A stretch of 64,000 nucleotides of DNA, taken from positions 5,270,001-5,334,000 of the forward strand of contig NC_091967.1 of assembly GCF_036711975.1 (NCBI RefSeq), written 5' to 3'. This stretch comes from Onthophagus taurus. Lineage: Eukaryota > Arthropoda > Insecta > Coleoptera > Scarabaeidae. A program made the translations under genes and the position numbers. Position 1 is the stretch's first letter, and each line of letters begins with the position of its first letter. Of this stretch, positions 1 through 12,121 are shown piece by piece. The notes under the pieces are model-generated. The model saw nothing but the letters and a program-made list of their open reading frames with translations, searched no databases and was not told the DNA's origin.

Positions 1-3000
1 GGGCTTGTTGCTTGAGGAGTTACCGTTTGTTTTATAGGAATTTGAACGCATTTTTGGCATAAAACCTCTTTTCCAGTATAAGTGACTTTTTCTCCGGAAG
101 GAAACGCCTGGCGACATCTGGCACATGTAAAACACCTTTGATGGTATGTTTTACCTAAAGCAGTTACGACCTAAACACAAAATTAAAAAATTTTAAATTA
201 AAAAATACATTTAATTAAAATTTTTATGTCAATACTGGATGTTTTGCAAATTTAACTTTTCGCTAATAAATGTAGTTTTTTTTTTATTTTTTCGTTATCT
301 TTATTACACAACCGCAAGAAAACATGATATTGAGATTATTAGTGCACGAGTGTTAATTAAATAAAATCTGGAATAATATAAATAGCGATAAAGAAGGGAC
401 GTTAAATTAGAATTAAATTGAATATTTTCAGTATTTCTGATTTGTACGTCATAATTACTTTATTGGCTATTAATAACAGGAAGAAACATTCAAAATTTAG
501 TATTAAGAACCTATATCGACGACAATGAGCAAGGTCCAAAGAATTATCGGATATACAAGACCTGTGTCCGGCCTGTACTTATGAGGCCGAGACTAGAATA
601 AAAGTAGCACCTCATAAAATATATGATAGCAGGACTGATCTATATTTTAGATATAAAGGTTACAAGAAAAACATGACTACATTGCATAAAAAGCATAGTT
701 GTTTAAATGTGGCTTTTAAGAATTTAAAAATCCTAATTTTTGTTACACAAGGTTAGAATTGTGTTTGCTGAAATTTGAATGTGGTCATATCTCACACAAA
801 AACGTACCCCACCTTTAACTCTTCATATGGAATGGATCAACATATATCGACATTTCGAGAAACGTGCTCAAATACAAACCGGTTGGGCTTAAAAGTCCCA
901 CGTATGTTTGATGATGCTTAATATTTATCTTTCGATCACGTAACTTTTCTTTAAACTCTAACCTGCAAATTTTGTCGAATAAAAAGATGAAGGTCAAATT
1001 TTAGTCAATATTCCAGTAATTTTATTAATATTGAAAATTCCTCAATACGTAAGGTTAAGATTATTATAATTATTTTGAATTTTGTTATCTTTTGTACTTG
1101 TTTCTGAAGGTAATTAGACAATAATATAAAATAAAGTATCAATGAGGTAACATTGTATAGCCTCGCCCTCAAGCGACCTCGGCTTAATTACATCAAAAAT
1201 TTTTGAAAACTATGTAGTTTTATATCAAAATGACATCAATAAATAGCAAAACCTCCACTACGATGATACCATTGATGAAGATTCAAAACAAATAAATTTA
1301 AAAAAGATCACATGGTAACCAAGGACGTGTTGGCCCATAATCATATTTTACTGCTCATGTTATTCATACTGCACACCCGCCTATAGCTTTATCTTTGATA
1401 AACTTATAGATTAGATGAATCTAGAACATTTAAACAGCAACCTTTGGCAACGAACATCCTTCACTACGTTATGCACAAAAGATAACAATTTAAACTAGAC
1501 CGGGAACTAGAAACATTCGGGTTAAGTCGCACGTCTTTCAAGACGGCTAAACCCGAATGATTCTAGTTTTTGGTCTAGTGTTAGTTCTAGTTTTAATAGT
1601 TATTCAGCTAATGCTAGTGTAAAACTAGAACTAACACAAGACGTAGAACTAGAAACTTTCGGGTTTAGCCGCACGTCTCTCAAGACGGCTAAACCCGAAT
1701 GATTCTAGTTCTAGGTCTTGTGTCAGTTCTAGTGATAGTGTAAAACTAGAACTAACACTAGACTAAAAACTAGACTCATTCGGATTTAGCCGCACGTCTT
1801 TCAAGATGGCTAAACCCGAATGATTCTAGTTTTAATAGTTATTCAGCTAGTGCTAGTGTAAAACTAGAACTAACATAAGACCTAGAACTAGAAACTTTCG
1901 GGTCTAGCCGCACGTCTCTCAAGACGGCTAAACCCGAATGATTCTAGTTCTAGGTCTTATGTTAGTTCTAGTAATAGTGCAATACTAGAACTAACACTAG
2001 ACCGAGAACTAGAAACAGTCGAATTCCACTTTTTGTAGAAAAAACTTAGCGTAACTTCGCCATATAAACTTCTCAATTCCTTTTGAGTTCCTACTGTTGT
2101 GTAAACTGCATTTCCAAGACATTTTTCCAAATGTCTTTACATTTCCCCCTATTTTTTAAGTAACAAATTCACTATTCAATTTTGCGGAATTTTGTTAATT
2201 GGCTTAATTGTGAATACTCCTTTAACAGTGTCAATGGGATGTTAAAAAAAACTAGCCACAGTGCTAGCATATTGATCTAACCAAGACTAATTAAACTTCC
2301 TGTGCAAATAGCCCAGGGTTTTTGCACCAACTTCAACAGCTGGATGACTAACTATATTCATTGTCACTTCCAATGAAGTTGCAGCGATTTTTTTTAGCTG
2401 TCTGTCGCTAAATGGATACAAAATTGAATTAAAGTTCAATTGGCAAGGAATTCAAGAAGCATTCTTTTCTAATAAACTGAAAAATGTTAATTTTTGATAA
2501 AATTTTGATATTGTGAATACACATAAAATAAATAATACTTTATCAACAAAATTTTAACTGTACATACGCGGCTAACATAAAAGAAATATTTTAGAGTCTT
2601 TTTCACATAAATAATTAATCATAACGCTTGATCTAAAATAGCTAGAATAATAATTTAATCTATCATTTGTTGTTGAAGCTAATATTCGAAGAAAAACTTA
2701 TAAATCATCCAGCATACAACATAAATTTTTTAAATTTTATTTAAATTTAATATAAAAAAAATTACCTCTCCCTCAACATAATCTTGACATGCCGCACATT
2801 TTGTTCCAAAATTTTTCTGGTAATCACTGGTACAATAATAGTCACCATTTTTAGCAAAAAACCCACCCTGAGCTAGGGAATTCTGACAAACTTTACACTT
2901 AAAGCACTGGGTGTGAAAATATTTATCTTGTACTCGTAGCACCTCACCGGAACACTTTTTCTTGCACACTTGACAAAGTGTTTTACCTGAAAATAAATTA

Positions 3001-4121
3001 ACCACATCTTTATAAAGTAAAAAAAAAAGTCAAGTTGCGATTCAAGCAAATGAATGATGTCACTTTGACCCAGTGAGTTGGGTTAAATGTAAAAAATGCG
3101 GTCATCTCATGAATAAATGACTCACATAATTCGATTTAAACCGTTTGGTTATTCAAATCGCAAGATTACTTAATCGTTAATGACCTGAAAATAAATATAA
3201 AAATTCTTGATTTTGAGAAAGTAAAATTGTTTTATTATACAACATCCGCAAAAAACCCGCTTTTTTTTATTCTGTCGTAATAGCTAATTTAAGAACATTA
3301 TTTGTGAACGTAACTGGTTCGTATTTACACAGAAAATTTAATGTTTGCTTTGAAAATAATCAGACTATTTATCACCTAATCATTAATACATATAGGTCAA
3401 ATAATGTAATCTAACCTCAAACGAAGTTTTATTTGTAAGTTAATTTTTTTTATTGCGTTTTATTTTTACATTACACAGAATTGTTTTAATTAGACTTTTA
3501 TATTTATTGCATAAATATGAGTAACTGGAGCATAATGAAGCCGCAAAACCGGCCTTAGAACGGCGACCCGTGATGCAAATCCCAGAACGTTTTGCATACT
3601 AATCAGATCACGTGAAAGGAAAAATGTACTTGTTTACAGGTCACTGGGGCGAAATACTTTACAAAAACCAATTTTCTCCATTTACTACTTTATTATTTTT
3701 AAACTATCTTAATCTATAATTATTAGATAATTGGAACTAACACAAAATAAAAAAACTTGGTGTTTTTTTTTGTGTAGTTTGATATCAAACTTAATTAAAA
3801 TTAACTTTTACCAAGAATAATTGAATATAATTTTTTTTATTCACCTTTACAAAAGATTTTTATCAATTCATCATTTTAAAATTATCTTGAGATAAGATAA
3901 ACTTTGTACTTATTACCCACCGATAAATAAAAAAAAATTAAAAAGACTTGAAAGGTTGCATAATTCCCATTTCAAAGGATCTCACCTTTTTTCGATTTCT
4001 TTTCGTTTTCGTTATTATCCAATTTCCTTTTATCAAGTTCTTGATCGTTCTGCTCGTTAAGAATTAACTGTTTTGAGGCCGCTTTGGTATCAACTTTAAG
4101 TTTATTCTTTTTCTTAAACAT
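1..4121 (-). CDS. Unc-115: Actin-binding LIM protein (abLIM/Unc-115), 5' part, cut by window edge
   Basis: Three coding exons are visible on the minus strand: 4121-3986 (start ATG, 45 codons, very Lys/Asp/Asn rich, opening MFKKKNKLKVDTK), 2986-2766 and 170-1. Junctions keep phase (AAAAAAG joined to GTAAAACA; GAGGGAGAG joined to GTCGTAACT). The second exon holds a complete LIM zinc finger (CQVCKKKC, HTQCFKCKVC, then CTSDY) and begins LIM2 (CAACQDYVEGE). The third completes LIM2 (YHQRCFTCARC, VLCQKC). The LIM1/LIM2 wording, notably GEVLRVQ, LAQGGFF and the Gly-Glu-Val-Val-Thr-Ala-Leu-Gly run, is that of abLIM/Unc-115 proteins, which bind F-actin through a C-terminal villin headpiece and act in growth-cone guidance. 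The remaining LIMs and headpiece lie beyond base 1. The 42-residue basic leader is too short to show up as a long ORF and rests on splice phase. Confidence 0.88.
171..2765 (-). other. abLIM intron; holds a palindromic repeat cluster, otherwise featureless
   Basis: The intron runs between coding exons 2766-2986 and 1-170. Apart from the palindromic cluster at 1494-2030 it is AT-rich sequence with stop codons in all frames. The second intron (2987-3985) and the upstream stretch 4122-5241 also show no further coding exon; ordinary low-complexity A/T runs are present. Confidence 0.7.
1494..2030. repeat. Palindromic satellite family, cluster A (four hairpin centres)
   Basis: Four imperfect palindromes follow one another, centred near 1535, 1668, 1795 and 1910. 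Each has arms of the type ACTAGAACTAACACTAGA / TCTAGTGTTAGTTCTAGT and an asymmetric centre containing CGCACGTCTCTCAAGACGG flanked by TTTAGC / GCTAAACCC. Arms can pair over roughly 45-50 nt. The same family returns near 5.7, 15.9, 26.2, 33.4-35.7 and 39.2-41.2 kb. Here all four centres read CGCACGTCT before AAGACGG on the plus strand. Confidence 0.9.
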
Positions 4122-5241
4122 TTTCCCCCAAAAACTTTTTAAACACTAATCAAAAATAAAAAAGGTGCGCTTCACCCACAACTCTTAAAAGTTAGACTGA
4201 CTAAAATTCCAGCCGTTAACGGACACTTTCGGCTCGGTATTAAACACAATTGTCTATAAATAGGCTTTACGTCAGATGGTCGAACCGCAAAACACCTCTA
4301 TCTAGACACATACATACATACATACAAGTTTTTTTTAACTAACACACAGTTTTCTTTTTAATTAACCTTCTTTTATAAGTTTAATCACAGAATACGCCTT
4401 CTTTCCACGGTAATTTTCGATATTACGTAATTTAAAAAAATAAAAAATAACAGTAAACCGTCGAGATTTCTATTTATATACAAAGATTAAAACGAAAGCG
4501 ACCGATCTCAGCGAGCCACAAAGACGAACTGAAATGATTCTAAAACGTTGTATACTGGTTGGTAAGGAATAAATCGGGCGCTGACTTTGAAATCGTATTC
4601 GGCGCCTTTATCTTTTAAAAAACACCCAATAGGAAACGCTCCTCAATAATAAAAAATATCCAAATTGTTTTAATCATTCCGTTAATAAACCGGAAATTCG
4701 ATTAACGGTAAAAACGTTCGGTTTTTTAAACGTGTCTTTGTTTCTATTCCTTCCGCCCTTCTTTCATCGGATGGATAAGTTCTTTGACCCAGGAAACTGT
4801 TTAAAAACGTAGAAAGTCGAGCGAAAGTGATGTTTTAAAAGCGAGCGTTAACCTTAAAAAGAAAATATAAACACCTGCTCTTCAAATATAGTATTTCTGT
4901 TGTTATGTAATTAGAGATGTTTATTATATTTACTTGCAAATAACAGCTTAAAATTAAACATGACTTTAAAATTAACATTATTTAAACATACATAATATAT
5001 AAAAAGGTTTAAAATAATAAATAACATTAAAAATGACAATACTCATCGAACATAACCTCAAAACACCACCCTGTCATATTGATTATTTTATGACAGGCAA
5101 AACCAATTAAAACGATTTAAATCAATTTAAAAATAAATAATTATCTTATTTTTATTATTAAATGGAGAATTACCCGTGATAATGAAGAAATTAACCTCTA
5201 AATTGCCGATTAATTGTTAAGAATGAACCGGTTAAACTTAC

Positions 5242-5245
5242 CCAT
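5242..5245 (-). other. Unc-115: Alternative first coding exon end of the abLIM gene (ATGG then donor)
   Basis: On the minus strand an ATG at 5245 is followed by one G and then a strong donor (GTAAGT). Joined to the LIM exon acceptor at 2986 it gives ATG GGT AAA ACA, i.e. Met-Gly-Lys-Thr-Leu-Cys, entering LIM1 in frame. This would be a second promoter isoform without the 42-residue basic leader of the 4121 exon. The untranslated part of the exon would lie between 5246 and about 5400, a less AT-rich stretch than its surroundings. Inference from splice phase only; no transcript evidence is available here. Confidence 0.5.
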
Positions 5246-5714
5246 TGCTTTTCTATGCCGATTTTCAATTAAATTACGACCTGACAGAACACTAAAACAC
5301 TAAACACTTAATCGGTACGAACACTAGCCGCTAATTTCGCGGAAAAATCGCGACAATTTTGCGATAATTAATAATTATCAGTACGCAATGTCAACAAAAA
5401 AACTAGAACAAAATGGTTGACGGCACTTTACTTTATAAGTTTGCCGTTGACGTTAGTGGCGCCACTATTTAACGTGAAGTTTACTATAAAATTGTTGTTT
5501 TATACAGAGTGGTCTTATTACACAACTGATATCTAATATTTAAGTATTAAATAGAGTAGCAGTCGTTTTACATTCTACCGTCTTTTGTAATAGTGGCTAA
5601 AATTAACGTTTTAATACAAGCAATTTAAAATTTTAACTTCGCACTAGCGCCATCTGTTGTTGGCTAGTTGCTTTGAATGACAACATTTAAATGACAATAT
5701 ATTTGAAGGCGCAG

Positions 5715-5752
5715 AGCTAAGCACGAATGTTTCTAGTTCTAGTGCGTAGAAA
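5715..5752. repeat. Fragment of the palindromic satellite family
   Basis: A short remnant (GAATGTTTCTAGTTCTAGTG) matching one arm of the family, without its partner arm. It shows that single arms also disperse or survive decay. Confidence 0.6.
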
Positions 5753-6810
5753 ATATAATTTCGAGCACTACTAAGCATACAGAGAGCCTGATATTGTTGC
5801 CTTTATAAAAATCAGTCAACAAGGTATAGGGGGCCACAAAGACAAGATATAGATGACACCCAAGGCATCATCACTTGGAAAAGGATATCTTATAACAAAT
5901 CAGAACGGTGAACTAAGCTGCAATAAGCCAAGACTCACAGAGGGTTGTTGGGTCATTAATGATAGTGTACAAAAATTGCAAATCAAACAGAAATCATAAG
6001 ATCAATAGCTTTGGTAAAATTAGAAATATAGTTCAGAAATTATTTGGATAATTTTAAATGGGTGTAAATAATACTGTTGAAGTAACACAATTTTTATTTA
6101 TGGATTTATTTATTTAAAGTGTTTTGTGTGTATTTAAGTACAACGAACGCTTTTGTATTAATTGTAACCTGATAATTATTTTAATAAAAACACGACGTTA
6201 AAAATACTAAGTAGTCTTGAAATGTCTTAAAGATTTTTTTTTAGAATTTATTTTCGTCAGTGTAACATCGGTTCACTTTTTACCAATTCTTTTAACCAAC
6301 TAGCTTTATCTTTAAAGGTATTTTTTAAACTTTGAATTATTTTTGAAAGCGTCCGACAGAAAATAAATAAATAACAACAATAACGTTATATTATTGCGTA
6401 TTATAATTAAGTTAATAATATTATTATGTAAAAGTAATTTAATTAATATTTTAATTAATTAAAAAAAAAAGAAAATATACAACATCCCTTATTCTTTTCT
6501 TGTATCAAATAACTCCATCTCCTGTTGTCTAATTCATCATTTTTTGTCTCTTTTGTACACTTATTATTTATATTATCTACATTATGTATATCACATTCTA
6601 CACATTGGGTGTTAAACCCATTCATTTTTTTTTGTAACTTAAACTTGAAGCAAAACCATTTCCCAACAAAACAAAAAATAGATTTAAAACTTTTAACGTT
6701 TGTACTTGCTCTATTTTTAGCTATTTTTAGACGGATTTTCAATAAGTTTTTGTAAGCTTTTGATGAAAATTTACTTGCTAAATGTGTGTGTCAATATATT
6801 TACCTATATA
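5753..6810. other. Intergenic, nothing recognised
   Basis: The stretch lies between the abLIM 5' region and a small mariner-type MITE upstream (3' side) of Trabid. It is AT-rich, with stop codons in all frames. The short open frames at 6455-6755 overlap on both strands and lack codon structure or recognisable residues. Confidence 0.6.
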
Positions 6811-7093
6811 CAGGGTGACGCATTTTATTTTGAATTATTGCACTCACATCTTTTTTCCTAAGACTATTCAAAAACCAACTAAAACCAAATTTTATAATTA
6901 TAACAGTTTATAATTTTTCAATGAAAACAACAAAAAGAAAAATGCAAAATTGCAAGCAAAATAATAATAATTAAACAACAAAATACCTATTAAATCAACT
7001 ATCAAAACATGAAAAAACTCGAGTAAAGATAATTGTTGTTGTATTATGAGTAAAATAATCGATTCCAAACAGATTCTTTCGTAAATCACCCTG
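6811..7093. mobile_element. Mariner-type MITE with CAGGGTGA termini and TA duplication
   Basis: The left end reads TA|CAGGGTGACGC and the right end ATCACCCTG|TA, giving inverted CAGGGTGA termini flanked by TA dinucleotides over 283 bp. No transposase is encoded. The inverted match is short (about 8 bp), so family placement rests on the termini and the TA target only. Confidence 0.55.
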
Positions 7094-7268
7094 TATTAAG
7101 CTACCGATTATTACTCCTTAAACCCCGTTTTAAAAACTCATTTTTTATATACCAGAACATCTGTAAGTAGTTTGTAACATTCTTTGAGAAATGAAATGTA
7201 TAATAAAATAATAATAAATGAGACTATTTCGGGTGGCCTCCACCAAGCCTAAGAGGGTTGAGTCTGCG

Positions 7269-9654
7269 TTATTCATCATCTGTATCCCCTTCACTAGAAT
7301 AATCTTGAATTGGTATCGGACGTACAAAAGGTGCTGTAGTCATTTGCCTATTTAAAACAAAATGTTTTAATCTATTTTAAATAACATTAATAAATCTTAC
7401 ATTAACCGCCTATAATGGTTCAACCACTCTTCCACCATTTGAGCCACTAAAAGCGGCCTTTTATGCAAAAACTGTTGAGCTACCAAAATTCCACCTTCAG
7501 TTTCACATACATCCAACCATTGTCTTAAGATGGTTTCTTCTCTACCAAGCTACATACACAAATAAGTCTCAATTTTGCTAAAAAAATAGAAATTAGAAAT
7601 ACCTCAGATTCAACTAGAAAATGAATAGGTAACAATTTTCTGTCTCTATCAACTAAAGGAAGATAGGTACTGTGTAGCTGATCACTTCCAATGTTATTCG
7701 AATGTTGCGTGTTCTGTCGCGAATTGAGCACAGATGAAGAACACGGCTCGATTGAAACAAGGGCAGAAAAGTGTCCCCGAGTGTAACCTAAAGCTATTGG
7801 CGTTCGAATGCAGAAGGTTTGATCCCATAATAAAGGCAGATAAACACCTAAAAAATCGATTATATTACAAAAATAAATAAAGAAAAATAAATTAACCTTC
7901 AAATCTTGCATAACCCAAAGCTTCGCCCCTAAAACTCTTCACATATTTTACCCCATACACAATAATGGGACGTCTCAGAATATGCGCCAACGCAAAAACG
8001 TGTAATTGCTCTAAACTTGTACCTGGTTGACTCGCCAGAGACAATAAACTTGTCCAGTCTTCTTCCCATTGTCCCTCTTCTAATGAGTATTGTAGAAATG
8101 AGGCTTGAGAGGCTTCATATTCCTTCCATCGGGGATAAAACCTATCAGTTAGGAATTGTTTGTTAGATCAGAAAACAAAAGGGACAAAAAAAAAGTTTTA
8201 TTTCATTTACATGTGTCCACCTTGACTCAAACTTTCGGCCAACGCCCGTCGTAAGGTATTGTCACGATCGAAAACACCCCAAGTTGCCTGCATCACTGAA
8301 TCTAACAGACAATCGCCGGCCGAACGATTCCATAACGCATATAATCTCGAACCCAATCTAACTGTTAATTCTAGGGACCAATTTATAACCGCCGGTTCAG
8401 ATTCTAATTGTTCCTGGGCGTCTTTGTCCAAGAGTTCAGTGAAAAGTTGTTCTTGAACTGGTGTTGGCAATAATTCGATTTCTAAATAAAAAAAAAATTG
8501 TTATTAAATTAAGTTACTTTCGAATATAAACAGATTTACCTGCTGGTAATGAAAATGTAGTTAATTCTGTAACAAAATTACAAGCAAAGCTGCCTTTCCG
8601 TTGTCGAATCGTCGACGTAACATGTCTTCGTATATCCGCGGCTAAATCAGGTGCTACATAACTAGGTACTCGTTTTACTCCCGAACCGGAACCTTCAATT
8701 TGCGAGAGAAGAATAGCGAGCATATCTTCACGTTGAAACCTTATCGCCAGATGAACTAACGTGTGTCCCACATCAAAGGCTGATGATCTGTTTAATATAG
8801 CGACTTCGGAAGCGGTTAAAGTCCTCGCGGGATCTCCCCCGGAGGACAAGTATGCCTCAACGGGATTTGGATCGCCTTCAATGATCCCTATACAAGCGTT
8901 TAACCAATTCCAATCGGCTTTACGACGCAAGTTTCGTATTTTACGTTCATAATCACAATTATTGGGATTATTAATGGGACTTGGTGATGTGTCTAAAATA
9001 TTTGGGGAAGCTCGAAAACGATCATCCTCATTTTCTGATGGTTCTATTATAGGTTCTTTTTCTGGTTGATGGTTGTTGGTAATAGTTCCGCACATTGCGC
9101 ATTTTGAAGATTTTGGCCAATTCTCATAGGTACAAGTAGGACAGCTCCATTTGGAATTTGGAGGGGCTTTTTTTGAGTTTTCTATGTTGATTATACTTGC
9201 TGGGGGACTGTTATTACGAGATCTAAAATGAAAGGTTTAAATTAAACTCATTAATGATGATTAGGAGTGCTTTTTACCTTGATAGTGACTGAGCCACATC
9301 AGAATGTTGACTTATTTTTAATGGTTGAACATGTTCCTGGATGTTGTTGGTGGAAATGGGCGCTTGAGACCCACATTGTATACAAACACTGTCCCTGGAG
9401 TGATTGATGTAAGTACAGGTTTCGCAGGACCACGAATTTCTTAACGCAAGACGTTCACAACTACTTGCAGACGTCCCTGTATGCGTATTTGATGATGAAT
9501 GATGCGTCTTTTCATCATTTAATTTGTAAATATTTTCGCTAAGGAAAGGTTTGGGGCCTCGACACATGGTACATTTAAGGGATGATGGATAATTTGCGTA
9601 GGTACAATATTCACAGATCCATTTTTGTTCGGAGTTGTCATTCATTGTTAGCAT
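7269..9654 (-). CDS. trbd: Trabid/ZRANB1 OTU deubiquitinase (complete, 7 exons, 682 aa)
   Basis: Exons: 9654-9278, 9222-8540, 8481-8211, 8141-7897, 7847-7603, 7549-7401, 7347-7269; total 2049 bp, phases all close and end in TAA. Order of domains: zf-RanBP2 finger 1 at about residues 12-36 (WICEYCTYANYPSSLKC), finger 2 near 90-115 (WSCETCTYINHS), finger 3 (WSCPTCTYENWPKSSKC) across the exon 1/2 junction region, an ankyrin-like helical stretch, then the OTU domain. The catalytic cysteine sits in SAGDCLLDS (about residue 411) and the catalytic histidine in GYTRGHFSALV. Family knowledge: Trabid cleaves K29/K33/K63-linked ubiquitin and in flies restrains immune (IMD) and Wnt signalling. Length agrees with the about 700-aa family. 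A second in-frame ATG lies three codons on (9645). The C-terminus is acidic (SSEGDTDDE). Confidence 0.96.
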
Positions 9655-9811
9655 TTTTTATAAGCAATTAAAGTTTGTATTATTTGCTTTTGAAAAGGAG
9701 CACTTTACGTCTTGTTAAAGTTTTAGTTTAACTTTTGTTTGTCATGAATTTTTAAACATTTTTTTTTTATTTTTTTGGTGGTGGATTTTTATATTTCAAG
9801 TAAGATTTTTT

Positions 9812-10037
9812 TTAAAGCAAAGACATCCTTTTGTGTTTCATACCTAAAAACCAACAAATGCGAAATTAAAAAATTAATAAATAAATAAAGATGGAAAATG
9901 AGGTTGAAGGTTTTTTTGTTGAGGGTAAAAGTGTCAAGGGTCTTACCTTCGTTTCTAAGATCGTGGACAAAGTTACGTAGATAAAGGCACAAGTTAGTGC
10001 TTGTTAAATCGCATAAAACAAACAATTTAGATACCAT
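9812..10037 (-). CDS. Small two-exon ORF (about 40 aa) or 5' leader exons of Trabid
   Basis: A true ATG at 10037 opens exon 10037-9947 (MVSKLFVLCDLTSTNLC...), ending at a strong donor (GAAG|GTAAGA). An acceptor (TTTTTAG) at 9844 joins a second exon that stops at 9812 after nine more codons. The peptide is about 40 aa with a hydrophobic/Cys N-terminal part and is not a family I recognise. It lies 160 bp upstream of the Trabid ATG on the same strand, so it may instead be spliced Trabid 5' leader with an upstream ORF. It diverges from NF-YB over a shared region of about 480 bp. Confidence 0.35.
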
Positions 10038-10514
10038 TGATACGCAAAAATCGATAATCTAGACGTCAAGACGGTTTCTATTTTCGTTGGGAACGTCAAA
10101 AATCCTATTTTGACGAAAATGTCAATTATAACCTCAGTCGCTAACTTCATACGTAACACTGATTACCAACAATACATAATTATCTCCCTAACCAATATTT
10201 ATTTTTTAAATATAATTTAAATTCTTATTAAAAAAATAATTTATATGATTTAAATCAGTTTCTTGACATCAGAACTTTACTTAATAATATTCTTAAAAAC
10301 TAGTAAATAATTTTTAGAGTCTTTTATGCCAGCTTCTTTAAAACGTCAATGTCAAAGTAAACTGTCATTGTGATAACATAAATACGATATAATTATTATT
10401 ACAGCAATTTATTAAAAATTCATCGGAAATACAGCCGTAAGTTCTATCAATAACCCAAAAATAAGCCTAGAATTCCGAAATCTAACATAATTTTAAAGAA
10501 TACCCCCGCTAATA
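10038..10514. promoter_or_regulatory. Divergent (bidirectional) promoter region, small ORF/Trabid side and NF-YB
   Basis: The 477 bp separate a minus-strand ATG (10037) from the plus-strand NF-YB ATG (10515). I see no TATA box at a suitable distance for either gene, as is common for housekeeping divergent pairs. No further element can be assigned with confidence. Confidence 0.4.
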
Positions 10515-11396
10515 ATGGAAAAGGCCGAATTAGTAGAGGATATTGGTCACCCCTTTTTGTCAGAACAGGCATATATGGTACAAGCAGATGATATCGATGG
10601 TAAATAACGAATTACAAATAAAATAAGTAACAATAAATTTTTTTTGTATCTCTAGAAGATGGGGAGCAAATAACTGCAGAAAATACAGATGATTCTAACC
10701 ATGATGGAGGTGATAAAATTGGAATCCCTTTGAGAGAACAAGATCGATTTCTACCCATTGCAAATGTTGCCAAAATAATGAAAAGGGCGATACCAGAATC
10801 TGGAAAAGTAAAAAAAAAAAATAATTAAGCTACTCATATTTTTGTTTTTATATCATTTTAGATAGCAAAAGATGCCAGAGAATGTGTTCAAGAATGTGTA
10901 TCTGAATTTATAAGCTTTATAACGAGTGAAGCAAGTGAACGTTGCCACTTAGAAAAACGCAAAACAATAAACGGCGAAGATATTTTATTTGCAATGAGTT
11001 CTTTAGGGTTTGATCATTACGTGGAGCCGTTAAAATTATATTTACAAAAATACAGAGATGTATTTTATTTCAAATTAATTTACAAGAATTATTTAGATTA
11101 ATAAAATTTTATTTTAGGCTACTAAAAGTGATAAGAATCTGCATACAAATGAAGTTTTATATGAAGAATTACCTGATGATAATTACAGTAAGTTTCAGAT
11201 TGTTATCAATTAATAATAATTAATCTTTAAATGTAAAAGTTTTAGTGAAATAAATTATCTTTTTATACATTTTTCTTTCTTTTTAGACTCTTCTATGAGC
11301 GGTAACATTATATCAACTGAAACTACAACACCTGATACTGTTATATTTACTTATCAACCTGAAAATGTACAACAATTTCAATTAAATCACATTTAA
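10515..11396 (+). CDS. Nf-YB: Nuclear transcription factor Y subunit beta (complete, 5 exons, 204 aa)
   Basis: Exons: 10515-10599, 10656-10807, 10862-11059, 11118-11187, 11287-11396 (615 bp, phases close). The conserved histone-fold core begins [20 protein letters not shown], continues [20 protein letters not shown], then [19 protein letters not shown] and [12 protein letters not shown], which is the NF-YB signature (H2B-like fold). NF-YB pairs with NF-YC and recruits NF-YA to bind CCAAT boxes. The N-terminal about 55 residues are acidic. The C-terminus is Thr/Gln-rich ([18 protein letters not shown]), resembling a short activation region. The gene is tail-to-tail with RpL37, with 152 bp between stop codons. 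Confidence 0.96.
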
Positions 11397-11548
11397 TCCT
11401 AGTTATCACAAATTTTCCTTTAATTTTATATTATTTAAAAAGTGAGGTTAAGTCGCTTTTGATATATTTACTTTATTTAGGAATTTATGAGTAATAATGA
11501 AACGCAAAAATAATTTTTAAAACGTTTATTATTTAAATACAAACAGTT

Positions 11549-12091
11549 TTATGTGGTAGTTTTACGGGGGGTTGGTTTTCCGCCTTCACGAAAACCATTA
11601 CGGAAACGTCTACGAACAATTTTCAAGTAACGGCAACGACCTGTTCCGGTGGTCTTCCTCCTTTTAGCCTTGATCGACCAATTGTCTACAAAATAATTAA
11701 TAAATCAATACAAAACGTTAGATATTTTTAAAAATCTACTTACAAGACCTCATTTTTGCAGAAGGATACCCGCATTGCGCACATTGACTTTTCTGGATAT
11801 GATATGAGGATCTACCACATCTTCTGCACAAAGTGTGGGTTTTATTCCTACGTTTACCAAAACTTGAAGTACCTTTCGTCTAAAAAATAATAAAATTAAA
11901 TTGACAACATAACCTCACATAACCTAAAATAATATTTAATAGAATAGTTTCAATGAGAAAAGTGGAACTAATATGTTGATTTGAAGCATAAACGCGTCGC
12001 TGATTAATTTTAGATGAATTTGATCGTTTAAAATAAAGGATGATGAAAATAATTAAAGAAATATAATCGAAAAATAACTTTGACGTACCAT
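11549..12091 (-). CDS. RpL37: Ribosomal protein L37 (eL37), complete, 3 exons, 91 aa
   Basis: The first coding exon contains only the ATG (12091-12089) before a GTACGT donor. Exon 11879-11744 carries [18 protein letters not shown], and exon 11685-11549 ends [11 protein letters not shown]. The zinc-ribbon motif (CRRC ... CAQC) is intact. Basic composition and length match eL37, a large-subunit protein that contacts rRNA near the exit tunnel region. Putting the intron immediately after the start codon is typical of animal ribosomal protein genes. AATAAA lies on the minus strand at 11530-11525, just after the stop. Confidence 0.97.
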
Positions 12092-12108
12092 GTCTGCTGA
12101 ATACTTCG

Positions 12109-12121
12109 CTGAAAGAGAATG
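12109..12121 (-). promoter_or_regulatory. RpL37 5' TOP-like transcription start
   Basis: On the minus strand, ATTCTCTTTCAGCG sits about 20-25 bp upstream of the RpL37 ATG. A pyrimidine tract at this place is the 5' TOP signature of ribosomal protein mRNAs (TOR-dependent translation). Start site is inferred, not measured. Confidence 0.5.

Noticed and set aside
6455-6755. Overlapping frames of 95 and 76 codons on opposite strands
   Set aside because: Both are open only because the stretch lacks stops by composition; neither starts or ends at sensible signals.
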